This document shows, one piece after another, positions 33,105 to 45,645 of a stretch of DNA of 64,000 bases. The DNA is taken from the NCBI GenBank assembly GCA_024500155.1, contig CM044876.1, forward strand, positions 8,499,001-8,563,000. Reading direction: 5' to 3'. Under the pieces are notes generated by a model. That model did no database searches. It was not told the origin of the DNA and saw nothing but the letters and a program-made list of their open reading frames with translations. Source of the DNA: Chenopodium formosanum (taxonomy: Eukaryota > Streptophyta > Magnoliopsida > Caryophyllales > Amaranthaceae). How positions within the stretch are numbered: the first letter of the stretch is position 1; each line of letters starts with the position of its first letter. Made by a program: the position numbers and the translations under genes.

Positions 33105-35153
33105 TTAATACTTGCTTGAATGAGGAATTGGAATAACCACAATAGGATCGCGCTTGCGAATTGTAACACCCTTACCTTCAACCAAGTTAAAGGCATGACC
33201 TTCACGCAACTTCCAATCGAACTCATAAGCAAGAGTTGCTAGTACAAGCTCTGCACCAACAATTCCAAACGAAATCCCAGGACAGCTTCGTCTACCGGCA
33301 CCAAACGGGATGAATTCAAAGTCTTGCCCTCTGAAGTCTACTGAAGAATTCAAGAACCTCTCTGGATGAAACTCCTCAGCATCATCCCAAGAAGCCGAGT
33401 CTCTTTGGATTGTCCAAGCATTGACAATGACCTGTGTCCCGGCTGCAATGTCATAACCATTGACCTTTACATCTTGAGATGATTCGCGAAACACAAGCAG
33501 AGGAAGTGGAGGATGTAGCCTTAGTGTCTCTTTGATTACGGCTTTTAAGTACTTCATATTCTTCACTTCATCCTCGTCGACTCCTTTTTTGCCACTAAGG
33601 CTGATACATCCCCTGACTTCGTCTTGCAGCTCTTTCATTGCTCGAGGATGCTTTAGTAGCTCCGCCATTGCCCATTCTAACAGTGTGTATGTTGTGTCTG
33701 TTGCCGCAGAAAGCATATCCTGCAATACATCAGATGAATTACATTTTACATAAATGCTGGTTTGAAATTGATTAACTTATGGTTTGAAAGTAGTTATTTT
33801 GATTCATGATTTTGGTTAAATAGCCATTTTAGCAAAAGGTCCTTATTTAAGACCTCTGTAATTTTCTTAATAAACGCTAATAAATTTACAAAAACTATTG
33901 TACCATTATATTTATCATGAGTTATTCTGTATCATTATGACTTGTATGAGTCTATTTTCTCAAGTTGTACCAAAATTTTGTAACAATTATGAGTATAATT
34001 ATCGGTCAAAGTTTAATCTTAGCTTGAAAGTTGAAACTTTATGTACGTATGTACAATATACGAGTACCTAAATTGATTAAAATTGTATGGATGTAAATAA
34101 AATTTTACTTGGCCATCTAAACAATCAGTAATAACGCCTTTTTTTTTTTCCAAAATTTTAACCAAAATACGGAAACAAAACTAGTAATCTTACCATTAGA
34201 ATAGCTTTAACACTCTCTTTAGGAAGAACAGATGAATTCTCTCTTTGAATCTCAAGCAAAATATCAACAAAATCCTGCAATTTCTGTTCTTTATCACCTT
34301 CATCAACACATTCTGTCTTTAAATTACGTCGATCAATGTGTTCTTGCACGATCCTTTCAATAAATGCATCAAGCACAAATGCAACTTTATCTGCCTTACG
34401 ATTTACACCCCTCAAACAATCAATCCAACTCAACCACGGCACGAAATCTTCCATACAAAATGTCCCTAATGCCTCAGAAAAATCACTTAACAACTCCTTA
34501 ATATTTGCACAACCTTTTTCCCCTGCATATTTTCTCCCAAAAGCTACCCTGCATATCACATCGTTAGTTAAACATACTAACACATCACTTAAGTTCACTT
34601 CTTGTAACGTAGTACTACTCAAACTTTTAATCTTTTCTACCATTACTTGAGCCTCTTCCTCCCTAACACGTCGAAAAGACCGTACTTTCGTGTTACTAAG
34701 CATATTAAGCACACATATACTCTTCATCTGCCTCCAATACTCTCCATAGTTAGCAAAGGCGATACCCTTACCATCATACATGATTTTTCTAGCAACTTTT
34801 AAACTTGGCCTATTTGCAAATATAATGTCATGAGTCTTCATTATCTCCCTGGCCGTACCGGCCGAAGACGCCACGAGTGTCGGCTTGCTACCGATGTGAA
34901 GGAGCATGAGGTCTCCATATTTTAGTGATAAGGATCTTAAGGAGTGATGAGGTAGTTTACCAAGTTGGTGCAAGTTTCCTAGGATAGGGAGTTTTGGTGG
35001 GGAGGGTGGTTTGTTTAATTTGTTATTAGCATGATTATAATTAGTTGAATATAAACATTTAAAGAGGATGATTAAGAAGCTTAAGAAGAGGAATAAAGAG
35101 AGGGCATTATTGATTGGGAGTTTCTCTAGGAATTGTATAAGAGCCATAACCAT
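33105..35153 (-). CDS. Cytochrome P450, CYP71 type (P450-2)
   Basis: 524-aa ER-anchored P450. Exon 1 is 35153-34194 and exon 2 is 33719-33105; the phase-0 intron is 474 bp. The open frame runs 19 codons further upstream, but the Met at 35153 (MVMALIQFLEK) aligns with the other copies' starts. Landmarks: membrane anchor with LFLFLSFLIILF, hinge PPSPPKLPILGN, C-helix WRQMKS, ExxR KETLR, PERF as FHPERF, haem loop PFGAGRRSCPG. The I-helix reads SAATDTTYTL, so the usual Gly of the A-G-x-D/E-T-T motif is Ala while the Thr pair is kept. It has a charged segment RNLKTECVDEGDKEQK before the I-helix. The substrate is unknown. It belongs to the same tandem family as its P450 neighbours. Confidence 0.92.
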
Positions 35154-35210
35154 GTTTACAAGTTTATTTTTCTTTATAAATTTGAAATTATTTATAGGAA
35201 TTATTGGCAA

Positions 35211-36245
35211 GATGGTTCTTCAATCTCCATAACCAATATATTATATTATTATAATAATTATACTATAATTATAATTATCATTATTATACTAGAATGATTA
35301 GACCTTATCTACATGAAAATTTTTCTTCAAATTTAACCTTTGCTAATTGGTCGGTCCTTGCCTATAGTTTATAGAAAGGTGAGCTCAATACATCATATAT
35401 GGATCTTGCTAACGAGCCAGTGTTCCCAAATTAAACATTAGATAATTACTAAAAATATTTCATAAAATGATGTAGATTTTGGAATGTATGTTAAAATCAC
35501 GTGTCGATTGATGTGTTAATTTTTTTTATTTATTTAATATTTCTATTTTTAGTCATCGTATATAACGCCTCTGGGGCATGCATTAACTTTTGCCATTATA
35601 TAACTACCAAAGTTTTATTAAAATGAAACTAAACATACTTTTTTAGTATTTTAATTGTAATCATTTAACTTTTTTACTATATTCATTAAAAATTTGTATA
35701 AATATTTGAGTAAATATATAATCATATGAGTTCTACTTAAATTCGTTTCAATTTATGCTTTTATAAATCAAGTGTTTATAAATTTCACGTCTTGACAATT
35801 GTAGACACAAATAATTGAAATTACACATTACTGTAACATACATGAAATGAAAAGCGATGACAAATAATCACCATGATAACACTAACTCATTATTTTATTA
35901 TTTTAGCAAATTCTAGAATATTTGACTAACTTGCGTGGTACCAAATTCACGTAAACACTAGCAAATATCTTGATAATCAATCATGACAATGAAGATAGGC
36001 CACATATATAGTTGTTTTTTTTAAAAAATTTTTATGAGAGGCGACATATAGTTAATATTGTTTGAAAAAGATGGCATGTATGTATAAGATGACAGTCGGC
36101 ATATTGACAATAATGAGGTAAAGACTTAGATAGAATGTTCATGTTGGACCCGCATTCATAAATAAAATGAACCTATGTAATTTAAAATATAATATTGAAC
36201 ACGACTTTTTAATTCTTTTAAACAACTACGTTATTTGATATCTTA
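35211..36245. other. Upstream and intergenic region of P450-2
   Basis: AT-rich; ATTATAATAATT repeats near 35250. No other gene seen. Confidence 0.45.
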
Positions 36246-36416
36246 GGGCCTGTTCATATTTACTTAATTTCAGTTCAGTTAGTTCAGTTAAGCTCCAATC
36301 AGTTCAGTTCAGCTCTAATCAGTTCAGTTCAGTTCAGCTCTTAATTTCCCTTTCTTATAAAATATTCATTTCAGCTCCAATCAGTTCAGTTCAGTTCAAT
36401 AAATGTGAACAGACCC
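36246..36416. mobile_element. Tourist-like MITE, CAGTT-rich
   Basis: GGGCCTGTTC to GAACAGACCC, with TTA on both sides (36243-36245 and 36417-36419). Confidence 0.75.
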
Positions 36417-36807
36417 TTAGTTACAAATATTTGAATGGTAGAAAACACAACCTGTTCGTTGATTCTTAATTGATTCACATTATTTGATAAGACTGCTTGA
36501 TAATATCTCGGTCTACTTGTTGGAGTTGGTATTCTTCAATTCGTGGTCACACGAGAGATTCTCAACCTGTTTTTATCTATAAGATCGGTATGCCCACAAC
36601 CTTTCATGCCATGCATGTTTTGGTTGTTGGCATTGGGTTATTTAGCATGGATCAGAGAAGTGGCCTAGTACTCGAATGCTAATCATATTGTTAAACGCAC
36701 AACCAATATGCATCCCAGTGTTATGAACAAGGAAACTAATCGTTTGATGTTGATTGCATTAATATTGTTAATCATCGTTGTACCAAAGTTACATTAGTTC
36801 ATTGTCA

Positions 36808-36809
<2 letters not shown>

Positions 36810-36851
<42 letters not shown>

Positions 36852-36862
36852 AATAAATAAAA
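36810..36862. repeat. (AAT)n / (AAAT)n microsatellite
   Basis: About eleven AAT units, then AAATAAATAAAT. Confidence 0.9.
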
Positions 36863-37039
36863 CCCTCCAAAGTAGACTACTTTAGGAGAAAGGAAAAAAA
36901 ATTATTATTTCCGTAGCTTATATTTCCAAAGGGTTGTCACTGTGTCAGCCGACACCCCATGCACCTTAATCTCTATTGCACCTTAATGGCTTCTCGATCA
37001 GATCTTTCTAGCTTAGTTGACATAGTCTTCAACCTTTCG

Positions 37040-37749
37040 TTGTGATATCAAACGACACACTCTCGCAATTAGAATTAAATCTGCTTTAATTTAAATCAGT
37101 AGACTAAAGTCAATATACAAAGTTAAAGTTCATTAGAATAAATTGAATCATATGTACTATTGTTGTTCCACAATTATTGTAACAATTACCTTTTTAAGAA
37201 GTTTTACTAATATTACAACATGTTCCGACCCTATTTGCACATGTTTTTTTCTCTTTCTTTTTACTCATCAGCTTACATGGGTTCTTGTCTTTATTCCTCT
37301 CTATCTCTCTGCTCTTTCCCTCTTCAAGTTACAATATTAGGGGAATGGGGTCAGAGGATGTGTATTGTATAGTATGAATCATGTACATATACACCTTATT
37401 CAATTCAACATTATATACATGTAGAAACTAGAACATATACGAGAATGTACTCAAATTAAAGTCGAACATACAACAATTCTAATCTAACTCAATCCGAACA
37501 ACCTTATCTGAACCTCATACTTAGCACCATTGACCAACCCTATAATGCAAAAATATTGTACACCATATCGAATCCAATTCGATCAAAGTTGCACCCCGAC
37601 ATACTCAAATCGCACTCACAAAAGTTCCTCCTTCAAGAATCTAATTCCAAACCCAATTAATCGTATCAATTTACAAAATCACTCCAATATAAATCTAAAC
37701 TCAAGTCCTTTTATTTGTCCAACATTCAATCTTCAACCTCTTTAAAATA
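37040..37749 (+). repeat. Duplicated upstream region of the ubiquitin-RUB locus (decayed copy)
   Basis: CTCGCAATTAGAATTAAATCTGC, written in part here as CTCGCAATTAGAAT, matches 39231 onward. CGAATCCAATTCGATCAAAG matches 39714 onward. Other blocks are collinear between 37040-37749 and 39210-39890. The TATA box at 39810 is not preserved at the equivalent place (about 37630). Confidence 0.65.
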
Positions 37750-37960
37750 GTTCCATTTTCTTGAGAACAGTATGTGGGCCAACCAAAACTCTAGAAGTTG
37801 AATCATGCAATTCAATTGAGTACGTGAAAGCCAAGATTCAAGACAATGAAGGCATCCCACCCGATCAACAACGCTTAATCTACGCCGGAAAGCATGTGGA
37901 AGATGGAAGAACTCTTTCGGATTACCATGTTCGAAGGAATCCACGCTTCATTTGTTGCTC
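37750..37960 (+). pseudogene. Ubiquitin pseudogene fragment
   Basis: About 65 codons similar to ubiquitin: LEVES, VKAKIQDNEGIPPDQQRLI, YAGK, EDGRTLSDY. The initiator ATG region is altered, the first 10 residues are scrambled, and similarity stops after the segment equivalent to the KESTLH region. There is no Gly-Gly end and no RUB moiety. It is an upstream tandem copy of the gene at 39898, in the same orientation. An open frame continues to 38108, but the tail is unrelated. Confidence 0.85.
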
Positions 37961-39209
37961 CAAGGTTGATCAATGCTGTATGCCAGTATATAAAATAAAC
38001 AGCTTGATACGTAAAAGAGTACGTATTGTTGTTTTGCCTCTAAGGGGCATATGTTTCGTATCAGTAGAAAATACACCCGGTTGTATATATGTGTATACAA
38101 CCGAATAAAAGGACAACAACAACAACAACCTATATATTGTGCTTTTATTGTGTTATAGTACAACTCGATCAAAAGTTTAAATCGATGGTTAAAGCGTAGG
38201 ATTACTTTATATACCCTATTACCGGACTCAAATGGGAGCATGGGACAGCTAAATAATATTATTGGTGACCACATGAGAATTTGGTATTTGCAGAGTCTTT
38301 TATGGCAATTGGCAAGATAAGGGTTGTTGGCTTGTTGCTATATGGTACATGCATTGACTTAGCATGGAGAAGTGGGCAAGTGGTATAACACTATAATGGC
38401 ATCACATTTACTTGGACTATTTTGTAATCTAGGAGGACAATTTGGGCTGTAATTAATAGACTTATTTATTGGGCTTTAAAGACTGGACGGACGAGTCTAC
38501 AATGCTCGAGGCTAGACTATTCAAGAATCAGGATAAACCCAAAAGGCATAAAAACTGGAGTAGTTTTGTGTTCAAACAATATTCTATTTTTTTTTTTATT
38601 TTTATTTTTATATTTTTTATTTTTAAGATGAAGGACCCTATTAAATTGACACCTGTAAGGCTCTGACCTGTTAAGTCAGTTCAGTTTTACAAGTCAATGC
38701 TTAAAAAGTAGAGGGGGGAGATAAGGTAATCTTCCTACTCCCTAGCATATGTAGTTAATGAGGCTGAAATTTGTGGCCTCAATGTAAATTCCCCACCAAT
38801 TCCACGAAGCATGCTTGTTGATGTTCTAGGTTATTGTGTGGGAAAAATACAATACAAACTCTAGTTATAATATTTGTACCCTAAAAGAATATTTACCCTA
38901 AAAGAATTTGTACAGTAATAATATTTGAAAGGGTATCTGAGCCTCTGAGGTGTAATCAAACAATATCATATTTTATGTATTTGTTTTAGATTACTTATTT
39001 AATAGAATATGAGATAAAAACAAATCTTCATAAAGAAAAAGTAATAGTTGTCGTAGAAGTTATAATTAGCTAAATCTACAAGATACACGACTAACACAAC
39101 TAATATTTAATACTTTATTACAACCTCTTTTATCTTAACCAACCTTACTTTACTAAACTACAATTGCAAATAGTTCGAGCCTCCTGTAACGCACACTTAA
39201 CTTTCTAAG
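37961..39209. other. Intergenic between ubiquitin pseudogene and intact gene
   Basis: Nothing coding recognised. There is a CAACAACAACAAC run at 38113-38127 and T-rich tracts around 38588. Confidence 0.45.
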
Positions 39210-39809
39210 CTTATATTTCAAATGATAAATTCTCGCAATTAGAATACAATCTACTTTAACATTCTTATATTAATTTCAATATATAAAATTAAAGCTCATT
39301 GAATTAGATTGGCTTCGGGCTGAATGACTTTCACAGTGTTTAACGTCGGTGCAACTTAACCAATGATATTTTGAGCTATAAACAAGATGATAATTACAAA
39401 AAATTATCAAGAAATTATTTCCTAATAAGGTGATTAAAGTTTCCATATTTTGACAGTTATAATCAATCTTTTCTATCAAAAGAAAACTAAGGAAATCTAA
39501 AGTAAAATCCTTATTCAACTCAACATGGTATACTCGTACCCGTCCAAACCAAAAAAAAAAAAAAAAACTATAATATACTCGTAGATTATATGCTTGAATC
39601 AAATTCCATCCCAAAAAAAACAATCTTAGTTCAATCCAAACCGAATTGACCTAATCCGAACCAAATACGAAGAACCTTTGACCAACCCTATACAAAAAAT
39701 AGTACATACAATTCCGAATCCAATTCTATCAAAGCTGCACCGCACATAGTCGCATCCAATTCCGAACCCAATTACAATTAGTCATCACAATTCACACATC
39801 AAAGTCCTC

Positions 39810-39816
39810 TATAAAT
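39810..39816 (+). promoter_or_regulatory. TATA box of the ubiquitin-RUB gene
   Basis: TATAAAT, 82 bp before the ATG at 39898. It is followed by a CT-rich leader (CACCTCTTCTTCTTCGTCC, then TTTTCTCTCTCCTCC), typical of strongly expressed plant genes. Confidence 0.75.
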
Positions 39817-39897
39817 CCAACCCTGCTTCACCTCTTCTTCTTCGTCCAAACTCAATTCAATTCGATTTTCTCTCTCCTCCATTAAAACCCCTCAAAG

Positions 39898-40368
39898 ATG
39901 CAGATTTTCGTGAAAACCCTAACTGGAAAAACCATAACCCTAGAAGTCGAATCATCGGACACAATCGACAATGTGAAGACCAAGATCCAAGACAAAGAGG
40001 GCATCCCACCAGATCAACAACGCCTAATCTTTGCTGGGAAACAATTGGAAGATGGAAGAACACTTGCAGATTACAACATTCAGAAGGAATCGACGCTTCA
40101 CTTGGTGCTTCGACTTCGTGGGGGTACGATGATTAAAGTGAAAACCCTAACTGGGAAAGAAATTGAGATTGATATTGAGCCTAATGATACGATTGATCGG
40201 ATTAAGGAGCGTGTTGAAGAGAAAGAAGGGATTCCTCCTGTTCAACAGAGGTTGATTTATGCTGGGAAACAGCTTGCTGATGATAAGACTGCTAAGGATT
40301 ATAATATTGAAGGTGGTTCTGTTCTTCATCTTGTTCTTGCGCTCAGAGGAGGTGCTTTAATTGCTTAA
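39898..40368 (+). CDS. RUB1: Ubiquitin-RUB (NEDD8-like) fusion protein
   Basis: 156-aa intronless fusion precursor. Residues 1-76 are ubiquitin ending LRLRGG; residues 77-152 are a RUB/NEDD8-like modifier beginning TMIKVKTLTG and ending LALRGG; a four-residue tail ALIA follows. Deubiquitinases would cut after Gly76, and a RUB hydrolase would expose Gly152. Free RUB is conjugated to cullins to activate CRL ubiquitin ligases. The architecture and length match the Arabidopsis RUB1/RUB2 genes. The ubiquitin part differs from the canonical plant sequence at one residue I can see, Thr for Ala at position 28 (VKTKIQ). In the RUB part the activation-loop Lys and hydrophobic patch residues look normal. 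A TATA box and CT-rich leader lie upstream. A decayed partial copy lies 2 kb upstream. Confidence 0.96.
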   Translation: MQIFVKTLTGKTITLEVESSDTIDNVKTKIQDKEGIPPDQQRLIFAGKQLEDGRTLADYNIQKESTLHLVLRLRGGTMIKVKTLTGKEIEIDIEPNDTIDRIKERVEEKEGIPPVQQRLIYAGKQLADDKTAKDYNIEGGSVLHLVLALRGGALIA

Positions 40369-40704
40369 TTTCGTGTTTAAAACGATGGATTTATGTGAAG
40401 TTTGGATTATTTTAGGGTTTTAATCATGTTATGAAATACTGTTGAAAATTCTGGAAATTTGACCTGTTAAGGGTTTTTAATGGTTTAATTAATGTGTTAA
40501 TTTTGATGAGATTTGATTCAATTTTGTTTATTCGTAATTGATGTTTGATTTTCTCAATTTTGCTAATTTGGTGTGATTTTGATATTAATTGGGATTCAAA
40601 TTTGTGTTTAATTGGCTTAAATTTTGATAATTGGTGCGGTTAAATTGGCTTTGAATAAGCCTTTGCCCTTTAGTGTGTTTGTGTTTGTAGTCAAGTTAAG
40701 CAAT

Positions 40705-40920
40705 AGAAAGGTAGGATAGAAAGAGGGGGCAGGGAGTATCGTACTTAACAGAAAGGTAGGATAGAAAGAGGGGGCAGGGAGTATCGTACTTGCCGTGTTT
40801 AGTGTGTGTTTGTAGCCGTGTTTAGAGTGTTTGTAGCCATCTTTAGTGTGTGTTTGTAGCCGTGTTTAGTGTGTGTTTGTAGCCTTGTAGGGTGAGATAG
40901 GCGACGAGGGATTAGGATAG
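40705..40920. repeat. Tandem repeats 3' of the ubiquitin-RUB gene
   Basis: A 45-bp unit (starting AGAAAGGTAGGATAGAAAGA) is present twice from 40705 to about 40790, and partly again near 40910. Between them a unit of about 23 bp, GTGTTTAGTGTGTGTTTGTA, occurs about four times. Confidence 0.8.
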
Positions 40921-42735
40921 AAAGAGGGGGGCAGAGGAGTATTGGACTTGCCGATGGTGACGAATAAGGGGATGCTTAAGGTGTTCTTTAGGTCCATCTG
41001 ATAGACCTCAGGAAGTTCTTTATGGACTTGTCAATGGTAAATTGGTTAAGGATATATAGGAATCTACTATCTTAAGCTTGGTATTTGTGTTTTTGGTGCA
41101 ACAGTTGAGCCTATTCAGTGAGATTAAAGGAATCTACTCCCTTGATTCCGGTGGTTTTGTAATTCCTTAAAATTTGATTCCCATTGAGATTGCTAAACTT
41201 GGAGTAACATAGAGGTGAATTATGCAGTTGGTTTAGTAAGGGAGTTGTAATTCTTGTAAGGTCAAATTATAAGCTATGAATTATATTGTTATATTGATCT
41301 TGTGTGATTGGTCATGCCACGGACAATCATTCAAAGAATTATTTAGGTGAATATGGAATGCAGTAAGGAGTTATAGTTCATTTAGTTGTGTTTCTTGAAG
41401 TATTATGTCATTCACTATCAGTATGGACTTCATAGTTGATTCATATGCAATTTGTATCCATCTATTTGATACCTGGTCTTTGTCTCTTGAAATCGGAAGC
41501 TGGGATGCTCACATACTAGAAACTGTAAATTAGCAAAGTTGTTATTAGGCACTTAACCAGTAATACACCAATCTTTGCCGAACATGGTATGTGCAAATCA
41601 GATTACCATTGAATCATGGTATCAAACCCTGTAAAGTAGAGCCATGATTTTTTTTATAGTTAGCTGCTTGTTGGCGAAATTTCTAATTTTGATTGCTCTG
41701 TTGAAGATCTGTTTGTATGTTTCCTTAGCTTGTGAAACATACACGATCCTTATTTATGTTGAGCTTGGTTCAACAAGGGGTGGGCTAGCAATTCTGCTCG
41801 ACCCTCAGCTATATTGCTCTGATCCTGTACGATCTTTAGTGTGATTATATGATATGTGATTGATTCGAGGATATATTTTCCCGCAATAAACATAGCAACA
41901 GTTGCTCATTAAGCAAAAACCAGACTCCCTTGCATATTTTAAGAGCCAGTTCTAAGAGCAGAAAAATAACATGACGTTTTTTTTAAAACCAGTCAACAGC
42001 ATACTCTTTACTATTGCACTCTAGAAAGGGCGGTGGTCCTTTTTATATGTTGATAATTCAATGTACATTGATGTTTATGTTTCCTCATCTTCTTCAATAG
42101 ACGAAGGATGGGATGAGAAATGGGGAGTGGGTTGGGTTAGAATTGGCCCATCCCCAATTAAGACCCATACTGAATCGGCTCGGCCCGCCATTGGAATTTA
42201 AGTAATTTGGGCTTGGTTCTCAAAAGTTTGGCTTAGGATAGACTCTAATTTTATTCCTATAATGTTATTAGAGCAAGGGAGGAAGTTTGGTTCTCGATCC
42301 TCAGCAATTATTATTAAGATAATTAGCAATCAGCAATCCTATTTGATTTTTTGTCAACAATTATAGTTTTACTTTGTGCTTATTGGTTATATACTCCATA
42401 TCCTGTTTCAAATTTACTCTTTTTGTTCTACTATATGATAGAAAAAGATGTTATGGAGTACGTTTGATAAAATATAGGAATACAGGGTTACAATTAACAA
42501 TAATAATCATAAACAAAAACACCAGATATCTGCATATCTCACAAGGGGTATTCTAATAATTTACTATATGCATATTGGCTGAGTTCATTGTTGACAGATT
42601 TTTATTTTATTTTTTTTTATTTTATTTATTTATTTATTTTTTTTTTTTTTTTTTGATGCAATTTGTTAACGGATTATTGCATAGGGAAAGAGAAAAAAGT
42701 GTCTATAATATGGAATATCATTACAATAATACTTC
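40921..42735. other. Downstream of ubiquitin-RUB, no supported gene
   Basis: Sequence is less AT-rich than average near 40930-41850 but shows no domain-bearing frame. Short open frames are unsupported. T-rich tract at about 42601-42656. Confidence 0.4.
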
Positions 42736-42843
42736 GGGCCTGTTGTAATTTATTAAGCTGAACGGAACTGAATTGTTTATGAGAGAAAAAATTTAGGAAC
42801 TGAGCTGAAGTGGACTGAAATTAAGCTGAAGAGAACAAAGCCT
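42736..42843. mobile_element. Tourist-like MITE, degenerate
   Basis: GGGCCTGTTGTAATTTATTA to GAGAACAAAGCC, with a GAACTGAA interior. Confidence 0.5.
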
Positions 42844-42908
42844 TTGTATGTAGTACCATTATCCCATCCAATAGTACAGAGTACTACGTAGTTTATTATC
42901 GTTTTTAA

Positions 42909-43103
42909 GGGCATGTTCACTTCGGCTTAATTTCAATTCAATTCAGTTCCAATCAGTTCATTTCAATTCAGCTCAGTTTAGCTCCTAATGTCCTTCTCTC
43001 AAAAAATATTCATTTCAGCTCTGTTCCAATCAGCTCCAATCAGTTCATTTCACTTCAGCTTTTAATTTTTTTCTCTCATAAATTATTCATTTGTGAACAG
43101 GCC
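42909..43103. mobile_element. Tourist-like MITE
   Basis: GGGCATGTTCACTTCGG to GTGAACAGGCC. The interior holds CAGTTCCAATCAGTTCA-type units. Confidence 0.6.
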
Positions 43104-44561
43104 ATAAGTTTCAGTTATTAGGACACACCTCTCCTTTTTTTTTCTTTTTTTTTTGGTTAGACCAAGTTACGTGAGAAGATATTTTGCAAATTTTGCTCAT
43201 ATTTAGCTTTGATATTTTTAATTATAAACCAGTTGGCAATAATACCATAACTTTCACCATTAATTATAAACCAGTTGGCAAAAAAACCCATAACTTTGAA
43301 AATGACACCAGGTTATGGGTTTATTGCTTACTGATTTATAATTGTCATATTTAAGGTTAAAATAAAAATCAATGATTGGCGTATGTATGATGATTGGTTA
43401 GTGATTAATAGTGATTTTCAATTATTACTATTAAATGATTCATTTGCGTGGTCGTTGCAATTGTGATGATATCCGTTTAGTGATTGATTTTATTGTTTAT
43501 GACATATTTAATTTAAATTTGAAAGTGTTTTTCAAAAAAAATAAAATAAAATAAAATTAATAAATAAATATTTGACAAGATCTAGAATACAACCCATAAA
43601 TTAAAATAAGGAACTCCAAGAGTAAGGGAAATGGGAAAACTGATATAAACGTAAATTAGATAGCAAAAATATTTCAAACTACTCTATACTTTGTAATGTC
43701 TTATTTAGACTTAAGTAGTTGAATATTTGATCAAGCACACTCTTGTAAATATGCAGGGAGTATTAGAAAATGAGATACAGAATAAGAAACTTTTCAAATA
43801 AGCTAATACTTCATTGGTATATTAAAAGTAAGTACTCCGTACATCTTGTGTATCTAGCTTTAATACATATATGTATTATTAAACTATTTAATTATATATT
43901 GCTACTTAAATTATAGGAGGTATAAATTCAAACACAATATAATGTACTAATTAATGTAGTTTACATAATAATACATGAATACCATGATAACGCATCAGCA
44001 ACAAGAACACATGATTATCGTACACGTAGTATATTAATAATATGAAATTGTTACAATATTAATGAAGTAATAATTAGTTGCATTGAAACATTTTATCATG
44101 TGTGCAAATAAGAAAGTAGAGAAATGCACGGTACTCACCATCACTATTGCTATCATGTGCTATTAAAAAAAAAAAGCTTATGGAGTCTTAGCCAAAGAAT
44201 ATGTGAAAAAACAATCCATATGATATTTATTTTTGAAAAAGAGCTTAAACTTCAAATTTAAACACTTAAAATTACTAACCATACTCCGAATACATTACAA
44301 TGATATTCAACAAATATATGCACGATCTTAAAAATTACACCTCGATCATACTAAGCTATTATTATTGGTACAAATATGTACGATATGATCTTAAAGAATT
44401 TATGACGCAGTCTTACTAATCTATATATGGTATTCATTGGTAACAAATAGAATCACTTTTTTTACGACATTATTTGCAACAAACTGTGACAATCACTAGA
44501 CTTAATGAAAACAAACTTTACTTCTAGTTTGGATTCAATAACATCCAAGATTGTGCTATTT
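43104..44561. other. Intergenic between MITEs and P450-3
   Basis: Contains a short direct repeat (TTAATTATAAACCAGTTGGC at about 43218 and 43260). Otherwise AT-rich without a gene. Confidence 0.45.
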
Positions 44562-45610
44562 TCATGTATAAGGAGTTGCAACAACCTTAAGAGGAACTAG
44601 CTTGTGAACTGTGAAACCAACACTTTCAGCCACATCTAATTCATCTACTCCATCAGGCACATTCCAATCGAACTCGTAGATGAGATTCGCAATAATAAGC
44701 TCAGCATTAACAATGGTAAATGATATCCCAGGACAAATTCTTCTACCACCTCCAAATGGAATGTATTGCATTTCTGGTCCTTTGAAATCAAATGTATTAC
44801 CATCTAGAAACCTCTCAGGACGAAACTCCTCTGGTTCGTTCCAAAAATTAATGTCTCTCTGGATCGCCCATGCATTGATGATAACTTGTGTCCCTGCTTC
44901 GATGTCATAGCCAAATAGTTTGACATCTTGGGATGGCTCTCGAAAGAGCAACAGAGGAGCTGGAGGGTGCAGCCTAAGTGCTTCCTTGATCACAGCCTTT
45001 AGATAAACTAGTTTCCCTAGATCATCTTCGGTTACCTTTGGACCTGGGATTTTTCTCACCTCTTTTTGTAGCTCTTTCATGATTTTGGGATGCCTAATTA
45101 GCTCACACATTGTCCATTCTATTAGCGCGTAAATTGGTTCAGTCCCAGCAGCAAACACATCCTGCAGCAAAAAAAAACTCTGTTATTTCAGATGTTCGGA
45201 AAAAGTTGTCACATTTTGGTACAGTGAAATCTAGTGGATTTGTATTAAAACAAAAAGGTACTTACCAGAGTGATGGCTTTCATTCTTGTGATAGCTTTGA
45301 TATCGTCTGCTAGAAAAGCATTGTTCTTGTTCTCCCTTCGATATTCAAGCAAAAAATCAACAAAGTTCCCTGCATTCTTCCCTTCTTCAGACTCTGCATC
45401 AGTGTTTTCTTTTGAAATCAGACGATTTTGATGTTCTTGTACTATTGTATCAAGAAATTCATCTAACCCTTTTGCAACCTTTTGCACTCGACCTTCTAGA
45501 CCCCTTACTCGGTCCACCCAACTAAGCCAAGGTACAAAGTCTCCTAAACAAAAATCCTGAAGTAACTCGATTGCTTCGAATAAGAGCTCTTTAAAATTCA
45601 TACCACCCTC

Positions 45611-45645
<35 letters not shown>

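Noticed and set aside
36497..36682. Possible small gene with Trp/Cys-rich peptide
   Set aside because: No start context, homology or splice support; surrounding frames are broken.
37961..38108. C-terminal extension of the ubiquitin-like frame
   Set aside because: Sequence after 37960 has no similarity to ubiquitin or RUB; a chance extension of a pseudogene.
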